DNA of 64,000 bases from Chalciporus piperatus (GCA_038093975.1 JBBPTG010000024.1:1-64000), one strand, 5' to 3'. Shown: positions 28,989-40,023, counted from the first letter of the stretch. Notes: generated by a model not told the origin, from the sequence alone. Numbers and translations are program-made.

Positions 28989-29459
28989 ATGGACGCTTAC
29001 CTTAACGGTGTCGCCTACACTCGTCCCCTCGCTCAGGCCGACATGTCGGTCAAAAAGCTTCATCGTACCGCGCTCCTCGCTGTCGTCAGCGCCTCCCTCT
29101 TCCTTTTGATGGCCATGCCGGTCGTCGTCTATGTCCTCCTTCTCCTCCTCGTCGTCATCACGCTGGTCGTAACCCTCATCGTGCTCTACACTTCCCTCCG
29201 ATTCGTTCACATGCTCGTGACGGATCGTACCACCATCGTCGAGTACCAGATCTCGTGGAGCGAGATGTGGATGACTCTTAAAGTTATGCACCCCGACGTC
29301 TTGCCCCCTCGTTACGCAGATGACCCTATCCCAGCCCTAGTGGCTTCAATGCGACCGACACCCTCACCCACCCTGGTCAACGGTCATCTTGACGTTCCTC
29401 ATAACCTAGACGCCCACGGTTGGCAACAGTGGCATAACGCGGATAACATGGAAAACTGA
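28989..29459 (+). CDS. Two-helix membrane protein encoded downstream of pol in element C
   Basis: 156 residues. A short polar N-terminus with a basic patch (VKKLHR at 21-26) precedes a 44-residue hydrophobic stretch (27-70) with a Pro at 44, which fits two close membrane helices in a hairpin. A polar C-terminal half follows (WSEMWMTLKVMHPDV). There is no signal peptidase-like site, Cys-rich ectodomain or furin site, so it does not look like a classical env. It lies in the env position, has its own TATA box and an intact frame. A host gene captured by the element or an accessory membrane protein are the main options. Confidence 0.72.
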   Translation: MDAYLNGVAYTRPLAQADMSVKKLHRTALLAVVSASLFLLMAMPVVVYVLLLLLVVITLVVTLIVLYTSLRFVHMLVTDRTTIVEYQISWSEMWMTLKVMHPDVLPPRYADDPIPALVASMRPTPSPTLVNGHLDVPHNLDAHGWQQWHNADNMEN

Positions 29460-29492
29460 TCACCTGGAAGATGATCCATAGGAAGGGGGTAG

Positions 29493-30009
29493 TGTTACGG
29501 TTCATTACGGTTCTCTCACCTTCACAGACACTTTTCGGACTTCAACGTTTCGTTCCATTCGATCTTATCTAATCTCTCTCATCTTATCTTTCAGACACGT
29601 GCTCATTCACTTTCACTCTTCGCACGGTCGCCCCTTATGGTTATATTCATTCTCACGCACTGCCTTACCTTGACAGTTAATCTCCGTGCTGCGCATGGCT
29701 ATGCCACAGCCTTTCACCTCATGTACTTAATCTCCGCTATCTCGGCTATGCCTCACAGCCTCCTTATCTCGCTTCTATTCTCATGGGTTCAGGGTAACTC
29801 CTTATTTAGTTATAGTTAGTACAAACATGTACAAACACTTAGGATAGTATATAAACCCCAAGGAACTGCTGGTAACCCCAGCTTAGTTCACTTGGTCTTT
29901 CCCCAAGACTCAACCGTCCTATCTCAGTTGTTCTCCACTCTCTTCTTCTAAACCGCTTCACTTGGCGATAGTGTAGACCTGATCTCAATACGAGTTTTGG
30001 GTCGTTTCA
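29493..30009 (+). repeat. 3' LTR of element C
   Basis: 517 bp, ending CGTTTCA before CTGGCGGACA. The polypurine tract GGAAGGGGGTAG lies directly before its TG. Marks the right end of the transposon block. Confidence 0.93.
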
Positions 30010-30416
30010 CTGGCGGACATGCATAGAACTCTGGAAGAAGGATCGAGGAGATCACGTGGGTGATCCATGCGGAGCTCTTGAGGCACGCCTATCACGAAGG
30101 CCTGGATCTGCGACTGTCGCTCGCAAGCTCGCTTTGTCATAGATCGGCCAACTTACTGCCCTTCATACTCATTGCAAAAATTCGGTTGGCAAGTTTTGCG
30201 CTGACTCGGATCCAACAAAATTTCTTGCGGTGAAAAGCACTTGAATCTATGCCTGGACAACCTTCAAATAGGGATGCCGTCACTTGTTGTGCGGATGGGA
30301 ACATTTCGAGCTGACAAGGATTCGTTCCGATTTGCCTGGCGAGTCGTATATATAAACATAAGCGTTTCCACGAAAATACTTGCCCATTTCGTTTCCCCAG
30401 CCTCACCTGCTTCACC
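30010..30416. promoter_or_regulatory. Intergenic region with TATA box before the first host gene
   Basis: No coding sequence recognised. TATATATAAA at 30347-30356 lies about 61 bases upstream of the ATG at 30417, with a pyrimidine-rich leader (CCCCAGCCTCACCTGCTTCACC) typical of fungal transcription starts. Confidence 0.55.
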
Positions 30417-31500
30417 ATGAGCACACTGCCCCCTACCATTGTCGTTCCAATTGGCCTAGGCACCGCTTCGAACTATGATCCAGAACTCTTCTCAATGTCG
30501 TCATACCGAACAAGAGACAGTCTTGGGCGCAGTCAGATGTATCTAGATGCAACCTTGGATGAGATGCTCAAAATGAAAAGGATCGGAGACGATCCTGGAC
30601 AATGGGATCAGCTCATGAAAATAACGAAAGTTCGATACGACCAGTTAGTGGTCGAATCGTTTTCCGGACTCGGTTGCTCAGTTATCGTGCTGATCAGATT
30701 ACAGGCGCGGAAGCAAGGTCTTGTACAACGTCCGAAATCCAAGAACCCTTTGAAATTTATCTCGAATCTTCGAGCCGATCTGTTATTTCTCGCTGCCAGC
30801 AAGTCTCTTTATAATGTAACAAGAGTGATAGAGCTCAGTCATCACTGTATCCTGTATTTCTTACATTCTCCTCTTTACAGAGCCGATCTGAGGAGATAAT
30901 AAGGACGATCGGAAGAAGTTTGCTATCTGTCCCAGGAGAAGATGTTCAACTCGTAAATGGTATGTGTTCGTTCTACTTTGAGGAATTTTCTCGATCTCGA
31001 GCACTTCCCCATCTAGGCGATGTACCACCTGACACGCAGGTCGCTGGCATAGCCGTAAAGCTTGACCGCCCTCTTGACGAAGATGTGACACAACAAATAT
31101 TAGACGCGGCCAACACGATTGCTTCTTGCTCCACCTCATTCCTACAAGACCCCTTCGCTGATCCAACGACTTCAGGTGAGGATTTTTCAAAAAGGCGTCG
31201 CAGTTGTGTTGACATCGAACGCTTTCAGCTACTAACAGTACTTTTGATGGTTTGGAAGGACACGTCCCAGCCTCAGAGTCCACGACATCCCTTCTCGGGG
31301 ATGCCAGGCAATCCCGTGGACCACGTGGGACGACATCGCCAACCATCATCAACAATAATTTCTATAACTCTTTACTCTCGAACGGCAGTGTGATCAATGG
31401 ACCAACATTCAACCAGGGCGGATCCAAAAACCGCGGTTGTAAGTCAGATTGTTGTGTCCCCTTGAATTCTACTAACATGCAGGCCCAGCCACAATATGAA
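30417..31500 (+). CDS. Spliced gene of unknown function
   Basis: Spliced by eye: exon 1 from MSTLPPTIVVPIGLG to KVRYD, then YRADQITGAEARSC, SRSEEIIRTIGRSL, a segment GDVPPDTQVAGIAVKLDRPL, then NSTFDGLEGHVPASES and a last short exon ending PATI at the stop 31498-31500. Introns are 38-67 nt with good GT-AG borders; the donor near 30637 is the least certain. The protein has about 250 residues and no signal peptide, membrane helix or known domain. The C-terminal third is rich in Asn, Ser and Gly, probably disordered. Strong TATA and intact frames support a real gene. Confidence 0.6.
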
Positions 31501-32602
31501 ACGCGTATGTTCCACGAGTCTGTGGGTATGCGAACTCTGCGACGAAGAGATCATATACACACGCTGAACAGTGAACACGGGCGGCCATTCCATGGTATTT
31601 GACTAGTGTAGCGTACTTGCTTTAGCTATAGCAAACTGCTGACGAGACGTTCAATTCGGCTTGGAATTTGCTGTAGTTTGACTGTGGCCCGAGTCTTACC
31701 TTATATCAACTAAGCTTAGAGTATTCTTTTAATGGGCATTGTTGATCTCTTGGTCATATTGATTACTGCAGCGCTTAGTCCTTCCCCGTACGAACTGACT
31801 AGTAAGATCTAGTTTCCCGTGGGCAAACCCAGGGGTCGGGATAAAGACAGCCATTCACCCTCCATCAACTGAATGATCCCTCCCGTGATAAAAACAGCAA
31901 GTTTTTCAAGATGGCGAAGGCTAGATTTGATCCGTTCGTACAGTACCTCGCGAACCTCTTTAGATGTCATTGATCAGGCCTTCAGGCTTCGACAGGTTAT
32001 ATGAGCAGAGAACTTGAGGTGCACTCAATAGCGTAACTTTCATCCCGTTCTCAATGTAATCAGATTATCGGGCAAGGAACATATTCTTCACTGCAAGCCG
32101 TGAATTGTAATGCGCATTAGAAATAGTGACTCGATGTATGCGACTACTAGGAATAACTCGGATTGCCAATGTTAGTTCTGCAGAACGCGACAGAAAAAAT
32201 GATGCGAGTGACCAACGAGTGACAATGAATTGGGAAGTCCAGGCCGTTCGCATCCCCATTTTACTTCTACTTATCATAAGCCCATCTTTGACCTATCCAT
32301 TAATCCCACCGGCCCGCGGTCATCACTGGCACGGAATACTATCTATTATGTAGCACTCCGTTACAGAGGTAAAAGACCCGCCTTCTCCCGGGCTGCCTAC
32401 TACGAATCGCACGTCAGTAGAGCGATTGACCATTGTAAAATCAGATATTTCTGTCACTACCCAACTGCTGGCACTTTGAGCAGTTTGAGATCTGACATGG
32501 CTTGCTATTCTAGTTGTCTGGCATTACGTTGCCACCCTCGGACCCACCGCCACAAACTGTGTCAACGTCGAATACCGTGGCTCTAGTAAACAACGAGCAC
32601 CA
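31501..32602. other. Intergenic region, nothing recognised
   Basis: 1.1 kb with only short frames, none resembling a known family. Moderately AT-rich, no LTR fragments or strong repeats seen. Confidence 0.5.
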
Positions 32603-33801
32603 ATGCCACGGCCCTCAAATGCAGACAAGGAAGCTGACGCTCGCCTCGAACAGGAACTGCTCGCTGAACTCGAGATTTACGGCTCTACTGATCCAATTGG
32701 CAGTGGTGACAAACTATCCATACCTGAGCGCTGGTGGCGCGAACACTATCACTGGACACCTTCTTGGCAAGGAATGAAGAAAGATTGGTTCATGTGTGAA
32801 GACGGTCTTGGAGGAAAGGTATGTTAGCATGCCAGTGGTCGGTGACTCTGGTCGTACAGCTCATGGTGAGGTTAGCTTGCTAATAGAATTCTTGATGCCA
32901 CGCGTCTTTCGGATGGTGCATACGTCGTTCTCAAGCTTATCAATCTTACGGATCACCCTCAGGAGGTTGATATCGCCCGATTCCTCTGTTCGCCTCCACT
33001 GGCTGCCAGTGCTGCCAACCATTGTCTTCCCATTTACGATGTTCTGCCTGTTCCGGACGACGAGAAAAGTGTAATTGTCATTATGCCCTTACTTCAACTA
33101 TATACGCTACCTCCCTTTGACACCATTGGGGAAGCAGTGGAATGCTTTCGACAATTATATGAGGTGCGCTTATAAAAGTGTTGTGTGCTTGCTGCTGACA
33201 TTCTTCAGGGCCTTCAATTCATGCATCAGCATCGTGTCGCTCACAGGTGAGTGTGGTTGCAACATTCAAAATAGCTTCCTGGTTGAAGAACCTGCCAGGG
33301 ATTGCATGTCTGCAAACATTATGATGGACCCTGGTCTTTACATTGACGCATTCCATCCTGCGAGTCCGTCGATGAAGCGAGACTTTTCTGGCTACGCGCG
33401 CTTCCGAACTCGAACCCAACGCCCTCCGAGATATTTTTTCATTGATTTTGGTCTCTCACGTCGGTACGACATATCCGTCGTACAGCCAATGGAAGTCCCT
33501 ATCTGGGGAGGCGACAAGGAGGTCCCAGAATTCCAGAATTCCAATGCTCCTCGCGACCCTTTCCCCACTGATGTCTTTTATCTCGGCAATGCCATTAGAA
33601 AGGATTTTGTCGAGGTAGGTTTTACTCCTCGAAGTTGCCAGTTGTCCACGACATACTAAACACGAGTAGTCACAGCAAGGGTTCGACTTCATGCGACCTC
33701 TGATAGCCGATATGGTTCAAAAGGAGCCGTCAAGACGCCCGCTCCGAAATCGGGAGAAGACGATCAGCCTGAGATCAGACGAATTTGAATGTTCAAATTA
33801 A
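32603..33801 (+). CDS. Kinase-like HRD protein of an agaricomycete family
   Basis: Spliced from at least five exons. N-terminal segment with ERWWREHYHWTPSWQGMKK; then a kinase N-lobe (ILDATRLSDGAYVVLKL, QEVDIARFLCSPPLA); the catalytic loop HRDCMSANIMMD built across an intron after HQHRVAH; DFG motif (YFFIDFGLSRRYD); a conserved GGDKEVPEF and PTDVFYLGNAIR. The HRD Asp, loop Asn and DFG Asp are present, but the Lys two residues after HRD is Met, so activity is doubtful. The last exon (QGFDFMRPLIADMV) ends in a short divergent tail. The junction between exon 1 and the ILDATR exon near 32815-32890 is unresolved. An inverted decayed copy follows at 34135-35380. Confidence 0.78.
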
Positions 33802-34134
33802 ACCCTCTTCCTCGATGCCGGCGGGAGATCAAGCTGTACAATGGAACGATCTTTCCAAAAGGCAATGCTCCATTGTTCGGTTGTCATGAGGGTGTTGATC
33901 CTGACGCTGTCTTTATAGGCGCATGTCAGATTTTTTTGAGAGGCAATGGATCGGGGTCGAGAGATCTCAAGATCCCAGTCTAGGCATTGTTGTCTGATTC
34001 TGATGCTTCTTGTTGAAATCGGTAACTCTGGTCGGTGCATGAAATGGGGTTGTCCGAAGAGCCGAATATACCATGCACGGTGAGACAATGCGACCATCGC
34101 GAGGAGACAATAAATCATGATATCAACAGAGGTA

Positions 34135-35380
34135 TCAAGATAGTGGCGTAGGTATAGGAGAAATCCCTTTGACGGTGAAGGAAACACGGCGCATCCAGTG
34201 GGAAACGGTATGAGTAATCCGTTGGAAGTTGTCTTCCTCATCCACGACGCCGGAGCGCAATTTCGAGCGACCACTTCCTCCATTGTAGGGCGTTTTCTCG
34301 GATCAGCCTCAGGCTGTATCATATCGGCCACCAAGGGCTCCATGAATTCGAAACCCTTCTTCGCCTGCGAAACTTCAATCAGTCAAAATTGTGGCAGGGC
34401 AAATAAAGCGACTAGCCTGGATGAAGTCCTTCTTGAATGCATTTCCAATATAAAAAAACATCCGTTGGGAATGGATCTTATGGTGCATTCGAGCCTTGAA
34501 ATTCCGGCACTTCCTTGTCCCCTCCCGTTATTGGCTCTTCCAAGGGATTAGTCTGTGAAGGGTCATATTTACGGGAGAGGCCAAAGTCGATGAGATAGTA
34601 TTTAGGGGGCCGTTGGGTAAGTGTAAAATGCTTTGCCAAACTGCTGAAGTCCCTTTTGAAAACAGCCTTCATTGGATGGAATGGACAGAGTCCGGGTACA
34701 GCTCGCTTGGATCAAACATCATGTTCCAATTCATACAATCGCTAAAATGGGATCAGGACTCAGATCAGGCAGGTGACCAGCGAATGGGTACCGATGAGCA
34801 ACACGATGTGATGCATGAAAAGAAGTCCCTTGAAAATATTCAGAGAAGACTATTCGTGCGCGAGGGGAGAAGTACTACCTCGAATAGCTGACTGAAGCAA
34901 TCCACCACTTCACCAAAGGTGTCGAACTGAGGGTCCGCGTAGACCCGCAGCAGAGGCCTCACCAGTATAGCGATATCGGGGTTGTCTTCAAGAGCGATCG
35001 CTTCATAAATAGGAACTGATTCGCGGGTTGTGAAGCGAGTGCGTCGGAAGAGAAATAGAGGGCGATGTCCACTTCGTATGCATGAACAGGCATGAACAGA
35101 CTTGCTGATACGCTTCAGAGTGACGGACATCCGAAATGCGGGTGGCATCCATGACTTGAGCATACTTGAGATTTGCCGTCATGCGCTCGCCAGTGCCATC
35201 CTCGCATTCTGCCCAACTCTTTTTTGTATTCTTCCATGACGGGACCCATCCGGGGCCGTAGCGCGGTCGCAAGAGATATCCTCGAGCCTTCAGTTGTTCG
35301 TAACGATCATGCCACCAGATCTCCCTCCTGTCAAGCTCTTCAGCGGGAATATGATGGTTAGTTCCAAACGCAATTGCGCA
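34135..35380 (-). pseudogene. Decayed inverted copy of the kinase-like gene
   Basis: Minus-strand pieces of the same family in order: REIWWHDRYEQLKARGY and GWVPSWKNTKKSWAECEDG, KYAQVMDATRISD, EVDIALYFSSDALASQPANQ, VPIYEAIALEDNPDIA, FDTFGEVVDCFSQLFE, YYLIDFGLSRKYDPS with GGDKEVPEFQGSNAP, MEPLVADMIQPEADPRKRP and the C-terminus ending PTPLS. Consecutive pieces lie in different frames with stops between (for example after SNAP and after VVAR), and the catalytic loop is not recoverable. It retains the normal C-terminus that the intact upstream gene has lost. Tail-to-tail arrangement points to an inverted duplication. Confidence 0.78.
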
Positions 35381-35678
35381 AGCAACACTACAATAAACAG
35401 CAAGGTAAAAGAGTGACTAATCCCGTTGATGATGTGATCGATAGGTTGCGCGTTCATGACATGGGATTCGAAATAAACAAGGACCCACACAGGCACATAC
35501 GCGGTGGTCAGGTGGATGTTTTTATGATGCCAAGAGCCTGTGCTAGACATTGGGTTTCTCAGTGAGTTCAAATAGCGATAATAATTTGCAGGCGTAAACC
35601 ACAAACCCCAGCTCTATCATACGCGTTGTTCCCAACATTAAAGGTATATATCTAAGAGCAAACCATTCTATGAATGCA
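35381..35678. other. Short intergenic region, nothing recognised
   Basis: Only short frames and no recognisable signals between the decayed kinase copy and the carrier gene stop codon. Confidence 0.4.
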
Positions 35679-36897
35679 TCATGAGTAGAGCATCCTGCTC
35701 GCCATCTCAAAGCCAAGGAACGTCGCCCCGTTCGCGAAAGGTGAACTATGTGACGATCGTTAGCTGGCTATCGGGCGAGACTAGAATTCACTGACCGGAT
35801 GAGGGTAGGGCCAAGTCCACGCGTAAAGGCAGCAATCCCTTCCGTCCGCCATACTTTCCGTACGCAGTCCCGAGCAGAGGCGTATTTCTGGCCAGTTGCG
35901 GGGGTAAACCCATCTGTCTGCATTCGAGATTTTATCATATCTATGGGGTATATCACCGCCCACAGCTGCGCGCACATCGTTAAGTCGAATAACGTGATCC
36001 ATTGCTCAGTGCTTACCGCATATCCGGCAGCTGCGCCGTAGAGGACGGCGTTCATTGGATTTATCTGATCGCGACGGATGCCTTTTTGTGCCATTTCGCG
36101 TTGGACGAGTTTTTCGTAGGCCAAGAAGTAAACCCCGTAACCAGTGGCTTCACGGAGGAAGGTTACACATTGACCCTTGAAGATTCCAGCGATACCATTT
36201 TGGGTATATATCTTCTTGATGGCGTCGAAAGGTCCGTTATACATTGGATTGGTGTTAGATTGTGTTTGCAGCCCTGAAACACGTTGTAGGACGGGAAGTC
36301 GGTTTGAATGCGGTTGGATACTCACGTATCCTGATATGCTCAACGGGGCCAGAGACGAAACCGTTCGCAAGCCCAGCACCAACACCTGCAACAAAGAGTT
36401 GGCCTGCTCCGAGCATCTTCCCTCCTTCACCACCCTTCCCGTTAGCAAGATTCTGTGCAGCGAAGATCCTCTTGGCATATTCTAGTGCACCGAACTGTAT
36501 GGATACGCAGACACCGATGCCTAGTAGAGGCGTGAGGGTTCCCTTAAACATAGGTTAAACCGGTGCAGGTATCGTTGAGCATTCCAATCATACCTTGTAA
36601 AATGCGAGAGGTCCTTCATTTTTCAGGATTCCACCAGCGCAGTGCAGCATGCCATTGTAGGTGCCTCTGGCCGAAGTTTGCATGCGCTGGAGGAAAGCGG
36701 GGAGATAAAGTCCATGGATTCTAGTGAGTGAAAGTCCATGCACTGACCACTTTCACGATGTCAAAGGGTTGTCCGACGAGCACCTGATTCGGCCGAAGTT
36801 ACTGAGTGTCCATATCTTCCTCCGAGGATTCGGAACTTACCTGAGCGATTCCACCTGCAGTCCCCGCAGTCAAATCCTTGATGGTATTTGAAGACAT
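35679..36897 (-). CDS. Mitochondrial carrier, carnitine/amino-acid carrier type
   Basis: About 300 residues in seven exons. Starts MSSNTIKDLTAGTAGGIAQ and ends MASRMLYS. The three mitochondrial carrier signatures are visible: PFDIVKVRMQ, PVEHIRIRLQ (built across an intron) and PIDMIKSRMQ, each followed by the usual GxxxxYkG-type segments (GPLAFYKGTLTPLLG, GIAGIFKGQCVTFLREA, GIAAFTRGLGPTLIR). Six membrane helices are expected in the inner mitochondrial membrane. The sequence pattern resembles the fungal YMC1/CRC1/ARG11 branch (carnitine, glycine or basic amino acids); substrate cannot be fixed by eye. Introns are 47-70 nt with clean GT-AG borders, for example GTAAGC to GCGCAG in the third repeat. 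Confidence 0.92.
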
Positions 36898-36927
36898 ATT
36901 GTCCTGGTATCCTCGCAGACTCTAATA

Positions 36928-37722
36928 AGGCCCAGCTCGGAAACCTGGTTAGGAAGGGCTGGTTTGGGTGGGAAAGTTGTTTGCGCAAACCAAGCGCAAA
37001 CCAGCACTTCGCACTCGGAGGTTTGCAAACTAGTTCCCACGGTTTACAAAAGTTGTAGTACTGTCCACGATAACCCCTAAACCTCACCATAAATTGGTGT
37101 ACTGTTCACAATAATCCCTAAACCTTGCCATAAATTGGTGTACTGTTTGTGATAGTCCCTATAACTCGACCAAGTCTTTAACCGAGTAAACCTTGCCATA
37201 AATTGGTGTAGTACTGTCCGCGATATTCCCTAAACCTCACCATAATAAATTGGTGCACTCGATAATCCCTAAACCTCACCATAAATTATTGCAGACAGTG
37301 CACCAATTTATTATGGTGAGGTTTAGGGAATATCACGGACAGTACTACACCAATTTATCGCAAGGTTTACTCGGTTAAAGACTTGGTCGAGTTATAGGGA
37401 TTATTGTGAACAGTACACCAATTTATGGCAAGGTTTAGGGATTATTGTGAACAGTACACCAATTTATGGTGAGGTTTAGGGGTTATCGTGGACTACTACA
37501 TCAATTTATAGCAAGGTTTACTTGGTTAAAGACTTGGTTGAGTTGTACACAGCCGCCACTCGCGCGCGGGCGGAAATATCCGAAATCCGACCAAACCCAG
37601 TTGCCGTGCACTGGGTGCGAGTTTGCGGATGGTTTGTTCGCAAACTAGCTGGTTTGGGCAAACCATGGTTTGGCAGGCAAACCACACCTGACCACACCTG
37701 ACCAACTTTCCGAGCTGGGCCT
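36928..37722. repeat. 795-bp fold-back element with large inverted repeat
   Basis: Outer ends are matching inverted repeats: AGGCCCAGCTCGGAAA at 36928 and its complement ending at 37722. Inside, 37055-37257 and 37297-37493 are inverted copies at well over 90 percent identity with a loop of about 40 bases. Each arm is itself built from repeated units containing CCATAAATTGGTGTACTG and CCCTAAACC(T/C)(T/C)(A/G)CC. Outer flanking zones are rich in GGTTTG/CAAACC. No coding frame and no clear target duplication. It lies between the carrier gene start and the zinc-finger gene. Confidence 0.85.
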
Positions 37723-38007
37723 AAGAGATGGTGGATGTCTTGCGAACTCTGACAGTGCAAAGCCGCAAACCTCCGTCGAATCGGAAGAGCGAGTCAAATG
37801 TGAGGCATATTCGCGGACAATGAAAATGACCTTGGCTCGTTACATAAGCGCCCACCTACCGAAAGACAGCACGTGATCGACTAACTTCCCGTTTTGGAGG
37901 TTACTAGCTCTTCATGCAAGCTCTTAATATTGACCCAGTGGTAAGCACACTACCAACGAAATAACCAGGATTCATGCAGATCTTCTGTTAGCAGTCTATT
38001 GAGGTTG

Positions 38008-40023
38008 ATGACAGAAGCTGTTCTAGAACAGACTGTCGGAAACGACGCGATCTCTCATGTAATAGAGAGTGTGGGAGGCAATGCTGAAGAGGACCTCAAC
38101 GTCGAGGGCGAGGAGTATGAAGGCGAGGACGAAGAGGAGGATGAGGACGAGGACGAGGCTGAGGAAATAGCGCGTCGTCTGAAGGAGCAGCTTTGGGCAG
38201 ATATCAGCAAGGCGCAGGCCGCGCAAGCCTCCGCAAGCACGCAAGCTGCTACACGCGCTGCAGCGCCCACGGGTGAGCAAACCACCTCTGCTCCTAGGAT
38301 TGCCTTGTCGAAGAAACAGGATGCGGCATTGGAGACGATGAGAAGTATCCTCGCGATCACCGCCAACGATGCCCTTGCCCACACGTCTCTCGCGTCCGCT
38401 GTCGTACCCGGGACCAACAACGACAGCGTGTTGAATGTCCTAAACCGCGTCGTTCAGACTGGATCTATATCCAAGGAGCTTGCCAAGTCATTAACTCCGG
38501 CCCTGGTGTCGTTGGCCAGCTCGGATACACTCTTCGCGACGATGCGTCACTCGAATGCACCTGCAATCCAACTGGATAAGGGGAAGCGGAAGCGCGACGA
38601 GAGCGACGAGGACCAACGGCAAAACGACGCTCGTGCGCTCAAACGACCACATGTCGTGTGTTACGATTTCCAGAGACAAATAATGGAAGCTGTTCAGCTT
38701 GTTTCCAACGCGCTCAACACAAACTCTCCGGCAAACAGTTCATTAGATCCGTCCGTCATCTCATCTATCCAGCTACAGCTTCATCAACTTTTCCTTTTTT
38801 CCGTGACGTCATCGACTGGAGGTGGTCCCGAAATGAATGCATTACAGGAGATCGGAGGCTTGATTCAAGTCCTTGGTGTCCTCAGTGGCATTCAGATTGG
38901 ACCGACAGCACCACAAAATCCCACTCTTCCGCATGCTCCAGGTTCCGTGCTCCACCCCTCCCACCCCTGGGTACCCCCAGACATTAATCCCAATCCATCC
39001 GCTCCATTCCATGACATTGGCACAGCCGTTTATCCTTGTCTTGTTCCCGGTTGTCGCAAGATATTCGCGCGGCTTTACAGCCTGCGTGCTCACCAACGCG
39101 TTCACGCGGTCCATCGTCCCTTTCGTTGTGCAGTCTGTCCTGCGTCATTTGCACGTAACCATGACCTTAAACGCCACACAAAACTCCACGAAAAGAAAGC
39201 CTGGCAGTGCGCTGGCTGCGACAAGATGTTTTCTCGACGAGACGCGATTAAACGACATAAAAATAGCAGCGCAGCACGCGGTGGTAAAGGGGAAATTTGC
39301 GTCAATGCTGCAGTCAAGGAGGTGGTACTGGATGGAGAGGGTGATGAAGACGCGGTGCGGGAAGGCAGGCGCACGAGGATGTGGGCGGATATTGTCACGA
39401 ACAGTGCAAATTCGGCTACATATCACGGCCACGGAGACGATGGGAGTATGGAGGAAGGCGAAGTTCACGGTGATGTCATCAGACAGCTGCAGGGTGCTGT
39501 GCTCAGCCTCCATGCAACGTTGCAGGGACACGTGTCGCGGGCGCTTGGAACCGATCCTGCTGCCCCTCCATTGCATCTCGACCCCACTGGTGGCCAAGCG
39601 ACCTTGGCAAGCGTCATCGCTCGCGCTCAGATGCAAAATTTGGCACCGCATCCTCCGACGCAAGGGTTGCCTGCCGGAGATACCGGCCTGTCAGAACGCC
39701 ATGAAGGGTTCTTCGCGTACTCTGATGACGACTTGCAGGCAGGCAATTCCCTTGATCCCGCTGCGGATAGCGGGCCACGACCCGAAAGTGCGTCTGCAGC
39801 GCCCCAACTGTCACTCTATGGTCTGTCGGAAGAGCAAACGAAGTTGCTCGAGCAAGCTATTGCTAACGCGGCTTCAGCCGCTCAGGCACAGGCTGAGGCT
39901 GAAGCGGCTTTGGAGGAGGAAGATGAGGAAGACGATGATGACGACGAGGAGCACGACTTAGATGAAATTAATGACGCTCTCGGTTCAGCTATCACGCAGG
40001 CATCAGCAGCTTCAGGACTGTGA
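38008..40023 (+). CDS. C2H2 zinc-finger protein with acidic ends
   Basis: A 671-residue single-exon frame from the first ATG (MTEAVLEQTVGNDAISH). An acidic run (EDEEEDEDEDEAEE) near residues 35-55, an Ala/Gln-rich helix, a basic nuclear-localisation-like KGKRKRDESDEDQ near 195, then three consecutive fingers at about 343-430: CLVPGCRKIFARLYSLRAHQ, CAVCPASFARNHDLKRH and CAGCDKMFSRRDAIKRH. The third lacks the standard last His spacing (a Cys follows later). The C-terminus is Ala-rich and strongly acidic, typical of an activation region. It is likely a DNA-binding regulator, in general layout like fungal CRZ1/AZF1-type factors. An upstream spliced exon from the ATG at 37914 does not join in frame. 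Confidence 0.85.
   Translation: MTEAVLEQTVGNDAISHVIESVGGNAEEDLNVEGEEYEGEDEEEDEDEDEAEEIARRLKEQLWADISKAQAAQASASTQAATRAAAPTGEQTTSAPRIALSKKQDAALETMRSILAITANDALAHTSLASAVVPGTNNDSVLNVLNRVVQTGSISKELAKSLTPALVSLASSDTLFATMRHSNAPAIQLDKGKRKRDESDEDQRQNDARALKRPHVVCYDFQRQIMEAVQLVSNALNTNSPANSSLDPSVISSIQLQLHQLFLFSVTSSTGGGPEMNALQEIGGLIQVLGVLSGIQIGPTAPQNPTLPHAPGSVLHPSHPWVPPDINPNPSAPFHDIGTAVYPCLVPGCRKIFARLYSLRAHQRVHAVHRPFRCAVCPASFARNHDLKRHTKLHEKKAWQCAGCDKMFSRRDAIKRHKNSSAARGGKGEICVNAAVKEVVLDGEGDEDAVREGRRTRMWADIVTNSANSATYHGHGDDGSMEEGEVHGDVIRQLQGAVLSLHATLQGHVSRALGTDPAAPPLHLDPTGGQATLASVIARAQMQNLAPHPPTQGLPAGDTGLSERHEGFFAYSDDDLQAGNSLDPAADSGPRPESASAAPQLSLYGLSEEQTKLLEQAIANAASAAQAQAEAEAALEEEDEEDDDDDEEHDLDEINDALGSAITQASAASGL

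Larger units (their letters stand above)
22506..30009 (+). mobile_element. Complete Ty3/gypsy chromovirus, element C, with two extra ORFs
   Basis: A 7504-bp element with 517-bp LTRs (22506-23022 and 29493-30009) that differ at about nine positions (under 2 percent), so the insertion is recent. Order: 5' LTR, an ATG-less open frame (23124-23912), gag (23921-25108), protease-pol with chromodomain (about 25197-28892), a TATA box and a membrane-protein ORF (28989-29459), a polypurine tract (GGAAGGGGGTAG) and 3' LTR. Flanks differ (GGAAT on the left, CTGGC on the right). Confidence 0.93.

Noticed and set aside
30010..30180. Possible gag-like fragment right of element C
   Set aside because: Frames on either strand show no capsid or zinc-knuckle motif.
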